Notes: a model not told the origin generated them from the letters alone. A stretch of 16,445 nucleotides of DNA from Pseudomonadota bacterium (GCA_022567775.1 JADFGH010000004.1:1-16445); one strand, 5' to 3'. Positions 6,765 through 15,170 are shown, counted from the stretch's first letter. Program-made: numbers and translations.

Positions 6765-8066
6765 TCAGATTCGCGAGTCGACGAATGCTTCGTCTCTGAT
6801 TCTTCGAACCCAGAGTTCAGATTCATTGGCGAGCTTGCTGTTTTGCACGCGTTGTACGCAACTCTGTTCTTTCAGATCCTCAGTGTTATCGTAGATACGG
6901 CGGTCCAGGACCTCAATGACGTGCCAGCCGAACCTGCTGCGGAACGGCTCGGACATAACACCAAGTTCCAGGTTGTTTGCCACTTCCTCAAACTCAGGCA
7001 CAAAAGTTCCGGGGTTGGTCCAGCCCATGTCACCGCCGTTATTGGCGGAGCCTGGATCGTCAGACAAAAGCTTGGCAACTTCACCGAAATCCTCACCGCC
7101 CCTGATGCGCTCAACCGCATCTTCGAGCCGTTGCTTTGCCGTTTCCTCATCAATGATTTCATCTGGCGTGATCAGAATGTGCCGAACCAGGCTCTGCTCT
7201 ATTTCGCTTTTCTGAATGACTCCGCGAAGGTCCAGGATCTTGACGAGGTGAAATCCGCTTATCGTTCTGATGGGTTTCGAATAGTCGCCAATTGACATGT
7301 TTCCCACTACGTCCGAGAACATGGTTGGCAACTGATTACCCTCACGCCAGCCGAGGTCGCCGCCCTCGAGTCCGGTCTGGCTATCCGAATAACGAATTGC
7401 GAGCCGGCCAAAATCGGCGCCATCCTCAAGGCGTGAGTAAACGAGGTTGGCTTCTTCTTCTGCTTCCAGGATCTGGTCAGCAGTGGCCGACTCCGGTATC
7501 GATATCAGTATGTGCGCGAGTCTATATGAAGACTCAACCACCACATTATTTTCAAGATCCGCGAGACACTGCTGAATTTCCCGCGGAGAAACCGATATGC
7601 GGCTGGTAACATCGATTTGCCGCAGTTGTTCCAGGGTCATCTGCCGGCGCATGTCGCGTCGATATTCACCATAGTCAACTCCGTCCTGAGCGAGAATTTG
7701 CGGCAGTTCCTCGAACGAAAATCCGGCTTGATCTGCAATCCGCGAGATCGCGGTATTCAACATCTGATCGGAAATCTGAATGCCAATCCTGTCAGCGCGT
7801 TGCATCTGAATTTCTTCGACAATCAGGCGCTCCAGTACCTGCTCCAGCAGGATGTGTGCCGGCGGCAGTTCGATACCTTGCTCGGTGGCGCGTTGAATGA
7901 TCAGGTCGGTCTGCCGATTCAGCTCACTTTTCAGCACAACACCGTCGTTGACGACTGCGGCGAAGCCGTCCAGGAATTGCCCGGTCTCCGATAATTCGTC
8001 CGAGAGCGCTGATGCTGCGCTCATCGACATCACGATCGAAGTCAATAAGTATTTGATTTTTCTCAT
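6765..8066 (-). CDS. surA: Periplasmic chaperone and peptidyl-prolyl isomerase SurA
   Basis: SurA escorts unfolded outer-membrane proteins, LptD among them, across the periplasm to the BAM complex. From the ATG at 8066 the product is 433 residues, close to the E. coli 428. A signal peptide is clear: MRKIKYLL, a hydrophobic core, and ASA before LSDE, with cleavage near residue 20. The N-terminal chaperone domain covers about 21-170. Two parvulin domains follow at about 181-283 and 293-391, each with the HILI start, GGDLGW or GGDMGW centre and GFHLV or GWHVI end. The frame continues upstream to 8141, but that part overlaps lptD and would bury the signal peptide, so 8066 is preferred although its ribosome-binding site is weak. 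The gene lies 37 bases after the lptD stop. Confidence 0.96.
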   Translation of the reverse strand: MRKIKYLLTSIVMSMSAASALSDELSETGQFLDGFAAVVNDGVVLKSELNRQTDLIIQRATEQGIELPPAHILLEQVLERLIVEEIQMQRADRIGIQISDQMLNTAISRIADQAGFSFEELPQILAQDGVDYGEYRRDMRRQMTLEQLRQIDVTSRISVSPREIQQCLADLENNVVVESSYRLAHILISIPESATADQILEAEEEANLVYSRLEDGADFGRLAIRYSDSQTGLEGGDLGWREGNQLPTMFSDVVGNMSIGDYSKPIRTISGFHLVKILDLRGVIQKSEIEQSLVRHILITPDEIIDEETAKQRLEDAVERIRGGEDFGEVAKLLSDDPGSANNGGDMGWTNPGTFVPEFEEVANNLELGVMSEPFRSRFGWHVIEVLDRRIYDNTEDLKEQSCVQRVQNSKLANESELWVRRIRDEAFVDSRI

Positions 8067-8103
8067 ATTAATAAAGGAAGCAGCGAGCCTCGAGGGCAGC
8101 ACG

Positions 8104-10311
8104 TCAGAGCGTTGGTGAATAGCCAAGAATACCACGTTCAAGAAGCCTGTCTGCCTTCGTACCGACGCTGGTCATTCCCTTCAACACAAGCTGCAGAGCC
8201 ACTGAAGAGTCCCGGGTTCCATCGCGTGCGGATATGTAGCGTCGTGACACTAACCTCAGGCCCCAGCAGCAGCTCTCATATTCGAGACCGTAGAATTGTT
8301 CGAGCACTTCGTCGTCTCGAAACGAAAAGTTGTACCGTCCGACGAAATTCCAGCTTTGCGAAAGTGGCCATGACCAGGAAACGTCTCCCTGCTCCAGCGA
8401 CTGCCTGCGGAAACGGTAGGCGAAATTGAGGATCTTGTTCGACTGTGGACGATATTGCAGTCGTGCTTCGGATTGCGCCGTGCCTCCCTCGCCACCCCAT
8501 TGATGGCCAACATCAAAATTGAGGTTCTCATAGACAAGGAATCGTATTTCGGCGATGTAGTCTGATGAGTCTGAAACAATCGGCGACTCTCCGGGCAGGG
8601 TGACGTTTTGTTCGCTCAGATAGAGCGCCTGTCCGATCGTTGCGGACATTAGCTCGCGCCCGGTATTCACGTCTATGATTCGCGACGTTATACCGATACT
8701 CAACTGATCCATATCAGCAATTCGATCGACGCCAAGAAATCGATTCTTGCGGTAGAGCTGCACCAGGTTCAGATCTGGTGTAATCGTGTCGAACACCGGC
8801 AAGCCGGACTGCTCACGGTGTGGCACATGTACGTATAACAGTCGAGGTTCGAGCGTCTGCACACGCTGTTCCTCGAATTTCATCAGCCGTTCAAACTTTA
8901 GTCCTGTATCAAGACTTACTATCGGCACCGTGCGGCTCGGTTGTTTATCCTGACCGACTGAGGTGTTTTGCAGATCGTATCGAGTGTGATCGACAGCCGC
9001 AGCGGGAATCACGAACCAGCCCGGTTTCTCAATTGGTAACGCAACCTGTGGTGCTGCATTCAAGCGCCACCCGGTAACGCCAACGTCGCGGTCAAAGTAG
9101 ACCAGTTCTGTATCCAGGCTATAGGTCAGGCCCAGTATATTGTCGGGCCAGTATCCGCGGGCATAAATCTGTGGCAGTCTCCGATATGGTTCATCTTCCG
9201 GCAGGATCGCAGAATCTATGGTTTGAAATTCCTGCACGCGGCCAAACAGGGACCAGTTCTCGCCAAAAAAATCGAAAGCCAGGCTTCGGTTGAGATGAGT
9301 AATACTGGCAGCGCTCAACGACCCGCCGAGGTCCTCGAAGTACTGATTGTCCGACACATCGCGAAAATCGATCTGGTTTCGCCATCCGCTTGCAAACAAG
9401 GTCTGATGCTCAAATCTGATTTGATGACGGTTCTCGTCAAACTTGGTGTCGTCAGGCAAATATTCGACTTCCAGTATGCCGTCGCTGTTCTCAAGCAGGT
9501 AACGGAACTCTGTGCCGAATTGCAGACCACGCTCCGTCAACAGACGAGGGGTCAAGGTCGCGTCATAGTTCTCCGCGATATTCCAGTAATAAGGAATACT
9601 TAGCTCATTGCCGCTGCGACCGGTACTGCCGATTTCCGGTGTCAACACTCCGGATTTTCGTGCATCCGTGATTGGAAATGATAAGTAGGGCGTGTAAAGA
9701 ATCGGCACACCCTGAAATCGCAAACGAACGCCGCGAGCTTTGCCAACGCCAGTTCGGGTATCGAGTTCGATCTCGCTCGCTTCGATGATCCAGTCATTCG
9801 ATTCCGGCGGGCAGGTGGTATAACCTACATCGACAAGCCGAAGCCTGCCGTCCTGGCTTATTTCCAGAACACTGGCTTCGCCTCGGGCATTATCTGGCCC
9901 GACCTCAAACTCCGCGCCCTCAAATCGAATGAGTCCACTGTCGTAGCCAAACTCCGCCGAGTCACTCAATATCAGCGAATCCGGATCTTCATATCGTACG
10001 CCACCGGTTAGCTTCAGTGCCCGCTGCACGGAGTCAAATGTTGCCGTTTCCGCGCCGGCCAGGCGGTTGCCACGGCGTAGCACAACGCCGCCGGACATCG
10101 ATGCAGCCGGACGCTCGCCCATCACAGCCTCAAACTCGCCGGCCAGGAGTTCGATAACATCCGGATCACCCACACCGTACAGCTCCAACAGGGAACCTTC
10201 GGCCAATTCCCGTGCCGACGGCGACTCGCATGCAAGACGATCCTGTGCCCTGGCGGGGCTGATCACCATAAGGAGCAAAAGGCTAAATAATATGCGTGAG
10301 TATGTGGACAA
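8104..10311 (-). CDS. lptD: LPS-assembly outer-membrane protein LptD
   Basis: LptD with the lipoprotein LptE forms the outer-membrane translocon that inserts lipopolysaccharide into the outer leaflet. The 735-residue protein has a signal peptide (R6, core LFSLLLLMVIS, cleavage after ARA near residue 22), an LptA-like beta-jellyroll domain at about 60-200, and a large C-terminal beta-barrel rich in alternating aromatic strands. All four cysteines of the two inter-domain disulfides are present: C28, C167 and the adjacent pair C681-C682 in YESCCWG. The start is a TTG at 10309-10311, chosen because it gives a complete signal peptide and no ATG or GTG precedes it before an in-frame stop. The downstream neighbour surA encodes its chaperone. 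A possible sigma-E promoter lies upstream. Confidence 0.97.
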   Translation of the reverse strand: MSTYSRILFSLLLLMVISPARAQDRLACESPSARELAEGSLLELYGVGDPDVIELLAGEFEAVMGERPAASMSGGVVLRRGNRLAGAETATFDSVQRALKLTGGVRYEDPDSLILSDSAEFGYDSGLIRFEGAEFEVGPDNARGEASVLEISQDGRLRLVDVGYTTCPPESNDWIIEASEIELDTRTGVGKARGVRLRFQGVPILYTPYLSFPITDARKSGVLTPEIGSTGRSGNELSIPYYWNIAENYDATLTPRLLTERGLQFGTEFRYLLENSDGILEVEYLPDDTKFDENRHQIRFEHQTLFASGWRNQIDFRDVSDNQYFEDLGGSLSAASITHLNRSLAFDFFGENWSLFGRVQEFQTIDSAILPEDEPYRRLPQIYARGYWPDNILGLTYSLDTELVYFDRDVGVTGWRLNAAPQVALPIEKPGWFVIPAAAVDHTRYDLQNTSVGQDKQPSRTVPIVSLDTGLKFERLMKFEEQRVQTLEPRLLYVHVPHREQSGLPVFDTITPDLNLVQLYRKNRFLGVDRIADMDQLSIGITSRIIDVNTGRELMSATIGQALYLSEQNVTLPGESPIVSDSSDYIAEIRFLVYENLNFDVGHQWGGEGGTAQSEARLQYRPQSNKILNFAYRFRRQSLEQGDVSWSWPLSQSWNFVGRYNFSFRDDEVLEQFYGLEYESCCWGLRLVSRRYISARDGTRDSSVALQLVLKGMTSVGTKADRLLERGILGYSPTL

Positions 10312-10439
10312 AATTTCGGCTGAACTATCTGAGAAATACTGATCAGACAGGAATTATGGAGAAAAGATGTTATCAGCTATCCTGATTTGCTACCTTCGCA
10401 TAAGTTTTTAGGCCCTTCAACGAGTTATGGAGAAATAAC
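10312..10439. promoter_or_regulatory. Divergent lptD / amgK intergenic region
   Basis: This 128-bp region must hold the promoters for lptD (minus) and amgK (plus). On the minus strand, AACTT at 10402-10406, a 16-base spacer and TCAGG at 10381-10385 resemble a sigma-E promoter (AACTT, about 16 bases, TCTGA or TCAAA); E. coli lptD is sigma-E dependent. The match to the -10 is imperfect. The segment TTATGGAGAAA occurs twice on the plus strand, at 10354-10364 and 10425-10435; the second copy carries the likely ribosome-binding site of amgK. I see no convincing sigma-70 promoter for amgK. Confidence 0.35.
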
Positions 10440-11462
10440 ATAGCTGCACCAGGTCAGAAGACCGATCATCGCTACCACGAGTTGCTTGGCTGGCTGGCGC
10501 AATTCGACGGTCTCGGAGACAGCGAGCCGCAACCAGCTTCGGGTGATGCGAGTTATCGACGCTATTTTCGAGTCGATCGGGGCACAGAAAGTTTCATCGC
10601 GATGGATGCGCCACCGCCGCACGAGAACTGCCGGCCGTTCGTGCAAATCGCCGGCTACCTCGAAAGTATGGGGCTGAACTGCCCGCGCATACTCGGCGCT
10701 GATTTAGAAAACGGTTTTATCCTGATGACCGATCTTGGATCGACGCAATACCTCGATGAGCTCAAAAAGAACCCGGGTCACGCGACAGACCTCTACAATG
10801 ACGCGATCGATGCATTGCTCGTGCTGCAAGAAAATGGTGATGTGTATCAGCAGCAATTGCCGAGTTACGATTACGATTTCGTTGCGTTCGAACTATCCAT
10901 CTTTCGTGACTGGCTCTGCGGGCGCCATCTTGGCATTGACTTTTCCATCGACGAAGAGAGGCAATGGCAGGAATGTTGCGAAGTGTTGATCAACAATGCA
11001 TTGCGGCAAAGGCAGGTCTTCATGCATCGTGATTACCATTCCAGGAACCTGATGCTGACCGCCGAAAATAATCCCGGCATACTCGATTTTCAGGATGCTG
11101 TTGAAGGACCGCTAGCATACGACGTCGTGTCGCTATTCAAGGACTGCTACATTAAGTGGCCGGCCGACAGAGTGAAAGAGTGGGCATTGCAATACTTCGA
11201 TCGCCTCAATCCGGAATTAAAAGGCGACCTGGTCGCGGGCGACTTTATTCAACAGTTTGATTTGATGGGCGTGCAACGCCATTTGAAAGCGGCCGGGATA
11301 TTCGCGCGCTTGTTTCATCGCGACGGAAAATCAGGATACCTGAACGACATTCCGCGGACGCTCAGCTACATCACGGATACCGCCCCGCAATACGCGGGCT
11401 TGAGCTTTCTTTCGAACCTGATCGAAGAGAAGATTTTGCCGTCGATGGAAACGACTAAATAA
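10440..11462 (+). CDS. amgK: N-acetylmuramate/N-acetylglucosamine kinase AmgK
   Basis: AmgK phosphorylates the anomeric carbon of MurNAc and GlcNAc with ATP, the first step of the MurNAc-1-phosphate recycling route known from Pseudomonas putida. It belongs to the aminoglycoside-phosphotransferase fold: the N-lobe has SGDASYRRYFRV and MDAPPPHENCRPF, the catalytic loop is HRDYHSRNLM, and ILDFQDAVEGPLAYD gives the metal-binding aspartate. The start is uncertain. The first accepted start codon in frame is TTG at 10482 (326 residues) with no ribosome-binding site. The residues encoded just before it, DHRYHE leading into LLGWLAQF, look like family sequence. An ATA at 10440 sits six bases after GGAGA (10429-10433) and gives 340 residues. 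The stop TAA overlaps the murU ATG by one base. The position next to lptD is as in Pseudomonas. Confidence 0.93.
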   Translation: MAAPGQKTDHRYHELLGWLAQFDGLGDSEPQPASGDASYRRYFRVDRGTESFIAMDAPPPHENCRPFVQIAGYLESMGLNCPRILGADLENGFILMTDLGSTQYLDELKKNPGHATDLYNDAIDALLVLQENGDVYQQQLPSYDYDFVAFELSIFRDWLCGRHLGIDFSIDEERQWQECCEVLINNALRQRQVFMHRDYHSRNLMLTAENNPGILDFQDAVEGPLAYDVVSLFKDCYIKWPADRVKEWALQYFDRLNPELKGDLVAGDFIQQFDLMGVQRHLKAAGIFARLFHRDGKSGYLNDIPRTLSYITDTAPQYAGLSFLSNLIEEKILPSMETTK

Positions 11463-12118
11463 TGGCTGCGATGATCCTCGCCGCCGGCCGGGGCGAACGT
11501 CTTCGACCGATCAGCGATACAACGCCAAAGGCACTGTTGGAGGTAGATGGAGTCAGCCTGCTGGATCAGCACCTGCGAAGACTGGCGGCTGCAGGAATCA
11601 AAACGGTCGTCATCAATCTCGGCTGGCTCGGCGAGCAGATCGCCGAGCGCACTGGTTCGGGACAGCAGTTTGGTTTGCAGGTTATCTACAGTCCCGAGTA
11701 CGACAACATCCTTGATACTGGTGGCGGCATTCAACGCGCATTACCGCTGCTCGGCAGTGCGCCGTTCTGGGTGATCAACGCAGACGTTTATACGGACATG
11801 CCACTGCCAAATGAAAAACCACGCGCGGATAGCCTCGCGCACCTGGTTCTTGTTCCAACACCGGCGTACAAGGCAAACGGAGATTTCGAACTGCGCGACG
11901 GCAAAGTCGGAAATTCAGATAATCAGGACCTGACCTACAGCGGCATCGCGATTTACCGGCCAGAGTTTTTTGCCGGTTCAGGGCGCGGCCGTTTTTCGGT
12001 GGTGCCGTTACTGCGCGCCGCGGCCGATCGTGGCCAACTGGATGGCAGTATTTACGAGGGTATTTGGGAAGACGTTGGTACGCCGGAGCGGCTGCATGCT
12101 CTGATCAAAAATACATGA
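11462..12118 (+). CDS. murU: N-acetylmuramate alpha-1-phosphate uridylyltransferase MurU
   Basis: MurU joins MurNAc-1-phosphate to UTP to give UDP-MurNAc, feeding recycled cell-wall sugar back to the Mur ligases and bypassing MurA, the fosfomycin target. The 218-residue protein is a sugar nucleotidyltransferase: LAAGRGERLRP at 6-16 with the signature G-x-G-x-R, then PKALLEVDG with its lysine, YDNILDTGGGI, the metal aspartate in VINADVYTD and IWEDVGTPERL at the end. It is one base coupled to amgK, and the pair forms the complete MurNAc to UDP-MurNAc segment. It is shorter than GlmU-type enzymes and lacks the left-handed helix domain, as expected. Its stop TGA touches the first repeat of the following terminator. 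Confidence 0.95.
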   Translation: MAAMILAAGRGERLRPISDTTPKALLEVDGVSLLDQHLRRLAAAGIKTVVINLGWLGEQIAERTGSGQQFGLQVIYSPEYDNILDTGGGIQRALPLLGSAPFWVINADVYTDMPLPNEKPRADSLAHLVLVPTPAYKANGDFELRDGKVGNSDNQDLTYSGIAIYRPEFFAGSGRGRFSVVPLLRAAADRGQLDGSIYEGIWEDVGTPERLHALIKNT

Positions 12119-12201
12119 AAAACCGGGGTCGAACAAAAACCGGGGTAAAAACCGGGGTCGAACCGAGGTATTTGAAAACCTCGGCTCGACCCCGGTTTTT
12201 T
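12118..12201. terminator. Bidirectional terminator between murU and lipB with triplicated arm
   Basis: The arms 12147-12169 and 12178-12200 are inverted repeats of 23 bp with one mismatch and an 8-base loop. The stem is GC-rich at its base and flanked by five A and six T, so both convergent transcripts end with a U run. The left arm start, AAAAACCGGGGT, is present three times in tandem: 12118-12134 and 12147-12163 (both extended by CGAAC) and 12135-12146. The right arm can therefore also pair with the first copy over 15 bp. The lipB stop codon (12200-12202) uses the final T residues. The whole gap between the genes is this structure. Confidence 0.85.
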
Positions 12202-12868
12202 AATAGTCGCTGACCACTTGCCTGTCGCTCATGCGCAAATGACGCAGCAGGTTCCGCTGCACGCGTTCCTGGATTGCCGCCGGCGGCTCGACTATTCCGA
12301 GTGCGGCGAGATCGGTCACCTCCAGATCGTGGAAGCCACAGGGATTTATGCGGGAAAACGGTTCCAGGTCGACGTCGATGTTCAACGCCATGCCGTGATA
12401 GCTGCTACCGCGGCGCACCCTCAGGCCCACGCTGGCGATTTTCCTCTCCTCGACATAGACGCCCGGCGCATCCTTGCGGCTCGCTGCCTCGATGCCGAAA
12501 TCGGCAACCAGGTTGACGACCGTTTGTTCGAGCGCCGTTACGAGGTCACGAACGCCAAGTCCTGCACGTTTGAGATCGATCAGCGGATAGATCATGAGCT
12601 GGCCCGGACCGTGATAGGTGACTTGTCCGCCCCGATCCACCTGAATCACCGGGATATTGCCCGGTGTAAGCAGATGCTCACGACTTGCGTTTAGTCCGAG
12701 GGTGAACACCGGTGGATGTTCGGTAAACCAGATTTCGTCAGGTGTTAGCGACGAGCGAGATTCCGTAAATCGCTGCATGGCGCGCCACAGCGGCTCGTAA
12801 TCGTGTAGTCCGAGCAGGCGCGCTACGATCAGATCGGATTCGGGCAATTTTTCGGCGGGCAAGGTCAT
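12200..12868 (-). CDS. lipB: Octanoyl-[acyl carrier protein]:protein octanoyltransferase
   Basis: LipB moves the octanoyl group from acyl carrier protein to the lipoyl domains of the 2-oxoacid dehydrogenases and GcvH, after which LipA adds sulfur. The 222-residue protein carries the catalytic cysteine C177 in [12 protein letters not shown] and lysine K143 in [13 protein letters not shown]. The [18 protein letters not shown] segment (79-96) shapes the acyl site. The ATG overlaps the ybeD stop by four bases (ATGA). In many gammaproteobacteria lipA follows lipB; here murU lies convergent and lipA is not in the window. The stop lies at the edge of the terminator. Confidence 0.97.
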   Translation of the reverse strand: MTLPAEKLPESDLIVARLLGLHDYEPLWRAMQRFTESRSSLTPDEIWFTEHPPVFTLGLNASREHLLTPGNIPVIQVDRGGQVTYHGPGQLMIYPLIDLKRAGLGVRDLVTALEQTVVNLVADFGIEAASRKDAPGVYVEERKIASVGLRVRRGSSYHGMALNIDVDLEPFSRINPCGFHDLEVTDLAALGIVEPPAAIQERVQRNLLRHLRMSDRQVVSDY

Positions 12869-13137
12869 AAGGCGACCAGTATGTCCTCGTGATTACTCAA
12901 ATCATTATAGATGTTATCGAGCTGTTCCTGGCTTTGAGCGTTGATCGTGACGGTCACTGACAAAAAATTACCATGCCTGCTTGCCGACGTCTGGATGGCG
13001 TTTGCCGCGACGGATCCAACATGCTGTTCGATCAGGCGAACGGCAATATCACTGAACTCAGCATCAGCCCGCCCCATCATCTTGATTGGGAAACTGCAGG
13101 GAAACTGGAGTAGCTTGTGCGATTCCGATTCGCTCAT
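12865..13137 (-). CDS. ybeD: YbeD/DUF493 family protein
   Basis: This 90-residue protein matches the DUF493 family by length (E. coli YbeD is 87), by motif and by place between dacA and lipB. It starts [16 protein letters not shown] and ends with [21 protein letters not shown] beta and helix elements (here [13 protein letters not shown]) and a LVAL tail. YbeD has an ACT-like ferredoxin fold; its function is not established, though proposals tie it to lipoate or small-molecule binding regulation. The ATG directly follows the dacA TAG with no spacer, and its TGA overlaps the lipB ATG, so the three are probably translated as a chain. Confidence 0.93.
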   Translation of the reverse strand: MSESESHKLLQFPCSFPIKMMGRADAEFSDIAVRLIEQHVGSVAANAIQTSASRHGNFLSVTVTINAQSQEQLDNIYNDLSNHEDILVAL

Positions 13138-14286
13138 CTACTCGAACCAGAGTTCGACCCCGTCTCGCGTCCGCTGCCAGAGCGAACCACTCGGGTTTTC
13201 CTCAAGCGCTCGCAATGGTTCGTTGACAAGACTGTTGCCGTTCAGACTGACTTGCAATTCAGCCAGCGGCTGGCCATGTGCCACAGGCGCCATCAATACG
13301 GCTGGCATATTGAGGACAGACTCCACATCGTCAAAAGATCCGCGTGGAATCGTTATATACAGGTCTTGTATCACGCCCAGCGGCGTGAATTCTTTTTCTG
13401 ACTTCCAGATTTTAGCCCTTGCCACGGTCTCGCCGGCGCGATACAGCAATCGGGTTTCAAAAAAGCGGAAGCCGTAGTTGATGAGCGCCTGGCTGCCGTC
13501 AACGCGGGCTTTGGCGCTGGCAGTACCCAGCACGACGGAGATGACTCGCATGCCGTCCCGGCTGGCTGATGATACGAGGCAGTAACCGGCGTCCTCTGTA
13601 CGTCCGGTCTTCATGCCATCGACACTGTCATCACGCCACAACAAATTGTTTCGGTTAGGTTGCTTAATGTTGTTGTATTCGTATTCCCTGATCGAGTACC
13701 ACTCATAGTAGTCCGGAAATTCCGAGATGATTCTTTTCGCCAGAATTGCCAGATCACGCGCCGTTGAATAGTGGTCTTCATTCGGCAGTCCGGTAGCGTT
13801 TGTGAAATTAGTAGAAGTCATCCCGAGCTGTACGGCATACTGATTCATGATTGCGGCGAAAACCGCCTCCGTGCCCGCGAGATGTTCCGCAAGCGCGACG
13901 CTTGCATCGTTGCCGGACTGGACGATCATCCCGAGCAACAGTTCCTGGACCGATACCCGGGAACCGACCTCGATAAACATCCGCGAGCCTTGGGTGCGCC
14001 AGGCCTTTTCGCTCACGGTGACCTGGTCTTCGAGGCTCACCTGGTCTTCTGAAAGCGCGCGGAAAATCGCATAGGCAGTCATTAGCTTGGTCAAACTGGC
14101 AGGCGCCTGCCGCTTGTCGGGCTCAAGCGAGGCCAGTTCGACGCCGGTGCTGCCGTCCATGAGCATAAAGCTCTTGGCGCCAACGATTGGCGGCGCCGGT
14201 ACCGGCATCATGACCGCTGCGTTTACGACGGCCGACGCCATCAGGAGGATCAGGGAAATCAGACTGGATCGAATTCGAAGTGCCAT
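13138..14286 (-). CDS. dacA: D-alanyl-D-alanine carboxypeptidase (PBP5/6 family)
   Basis: DacA trims the terminal D-alanine from peptidoglycan pentapeptides at the outer face of the inner membrane. The 382-residue protein has a signal peptide ending near VNA (residue 23) and the penicillin-binding motifs SLTK (S64-K67), SGN (124-126) and KTG (226-228). The C-terminal PBP5 beta domain covers about 290-375, and the end, VELWFE, fits the short amphipathic membrane anchor of this family. It is encoded after rodA, mltB and rlpA, all acting on the same sacculus, and abuts ybeD. A 65-bp gap before the ATG contains a small hairpin and a TACAAT box, so dacA may also have its own promoter. Confidence 0.96.
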   Translation of the reverse strand: MALRIRSSLISLILLMASAVVNAAVMMPVPAPPIVGAKSFMLMDGSTGVELASLEPDKRQAPASLTKLMTAYAIFRALSEDQVSLEDQVTVSEKAWRTQGSRMFIEVGSRVSVQELLLGMIVQSGNDASVALAEHLAGTEAVFAAIMNQYAVQLGMTSTNFTNATGLPNEDHYSTARDLAILAKRIISEFPDYYEWYSIREYEYNNIKQPNRNNLLWRDDSVDGMKTGRTEDAGYCLVSSASRDGMRVISVVLGTASAKARVDGSQALINYGFRFFETRLLYRAGETVARAKIWKSEKEFTPLGVIQDLYITIPRGSFDDVESVLNMPAVLMAPVAHGQPLAELQVSLNGNSLVNEPLRALEENPSGSLWQRTRDGVELWFE

Positions 14287-14309
14287 AAGCGGGGGCTGCC
14301 CAGGTTAAA

Positions 14310-14329
14310 AGGCGCGTATTGTAGCGCCT
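14310..14329 (-). promoter_or_regulatory. rlpA-dacA gap: small hairpin with TACAAT box in loop
   Basis: On the minus strand AGGCGC and GCGCCT (14324-14329 and 14310-14315) form a 6-bp stem followed by TTTT, a weak terminator-like structure after rlpA. Its loop contains TACAAT (14318-14323), a good -10 match, but no good -35 lies 16-18 bases upstream. Either role is possible and neither is firm. Confidence 0.3.
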
Positions 14330-14351
14330 GCCAATAAAAATGTGTGCTTGC

Positions 14352-15170
14352 CTATTCAGTGACCAGGTGCGTCTCCGAAATTCCGATGCCCTGTAGCTGT
14401 TCGACGATGAAATCATATTGAAGCACGTTGGCGATGGGCCCTATCCTAACGCGATACAGGGCAGGTGAGGTGCTTTTGTCCTTATGCACAAATGCCTTGT
14501 CGATACCTACGTCGCGTAACAGTGAGTAGCGGCGACGGGCATTTTCAGGCTCACCAAAGGCGCCGACCTGCACAAATATGGTTTCCACCCGGTGCCTGGC
14601 CGGTTTCGTGGTAATGACCGGCTCTGCAGGCTGCGGCGATGGCTTGTCGAAACTGATCGCGGTAACTTCCACGAGGCTGGTGCCAGTGGTCACCATATCG
14701 AGTTTCATGGCTGCAGCGTACGAAAGATCGATCAGGCGATTGTCTACGAAGGGACCGCGATCATTGACGCGCACAATAACGCTCCTGCCGTTGCGCAGAT
14801 TACGAACCTGCACATAACTAGGAAGCGGCAGCGACTTGTGCGCCGCCGTCATCGCGTACATGTTGTACGTTTCCTGGTTCGACGTCAGGTGGCCATGAAA
14901 TTTATTGCCGTACCACGATGCGACGCCGCGCTCCCGGTAGCCAAAATTCGTGTCGAGGACTTCGTAGGTCTCCCCATTTACCTTGTAATACGGCCCATTG
15001 CCATAACGGCTTCGCGGCTCATCGCGCGGAATCGCGTCACCCGGAAGATCCGCTACATTCGAGCCACCTGGTGGCGGCCCGCTGTCGTACACGGGCTGCA
15101 AGCCGCAAGCCGACAGAATTGAAAAAAGGGCAATGAGATGCAGGGATTTGAAGCGCTCAGGTTTCGCCAC
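14352..15170 (-). CDS. rlpA: Septal ring lytic transglycosylase RlpA (lipoprotein with SPOR domain)
   Basis: RlpA is an outer-membrane lipoprotein that, in Pseudomonas aeruginosa, cuts peptidoglycan strands lacking stem peptides at the septum. The 272-residue protein has a lipobox with the modified cysteine at C22 (ILSACG). The double-psi beta-barrel covers about 82-172 with GVASWYGNKFHG, TAAHKSLPLPSYV and VRVNDRGPF; E100, H111 and D137 correspond to catalytic-site positions. A SPOR domain at about 196-272 (FVQVGAFGEPENARR) would bind the denuded glycan. The start is GTG at 15168-15170 with GAGGT (15176-15180) five bases upstream, overlapping the mltB end by 14 bases. It is a likely Lgt substrate. 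Confidence 0.96.
   Translation of the reverse strand: MAKPERFKSLHLIALFSILSACGLQPVYDSGPPPGGSNVADLPGDAIPRDEPRSRYGNGPYYKVNGETYEVLDTNFGYRERGVASWYGNKFHGHLTSNQETYNMYAMTAAHKSLPLPSYVQVRNLRNGRSVIVRVNDRGPFVDNRLIDLSYAAAMKLDMVTTGTSLVEVTAISFDKPSPQPAEPVITTKPARHRVETIFVQVGAFGEPENARRRYSLLRDVGIDKAFVHKDKSTSPALYRVRIGPIANVLQYDFIVEQLQGIGISETHLVTE

Noticed and set aside
8067..8141. A longer SurA start at 8141.
   Set aside because: It overlaps lptD and puts 25 non-signal residues before a clear signal peptide.
10367..10411. A 14-codon ORF (MLSAILICYLRISF) with GGAGA upstream in the lptD-amgK gap, as a possible leader peptide.
   Set aside because: No run of regulatory codons and no attenuator hairpin follow it; a good start by chance is common at this length.
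12118..12163. Three repeats as a minimal CRISPR array.
   Set aside because: Units are directly adjacent with no spacers and form the arm of a terminator; no cas gene is near.
14592..15122. Long plus-strand frame opposite rlpA, and similar frames opposite kynU, haaO and lptD.
   Set aside because: They are antisense shadows of well-recognised genes, with compositions rich in R, H and S and no recognisable domain.
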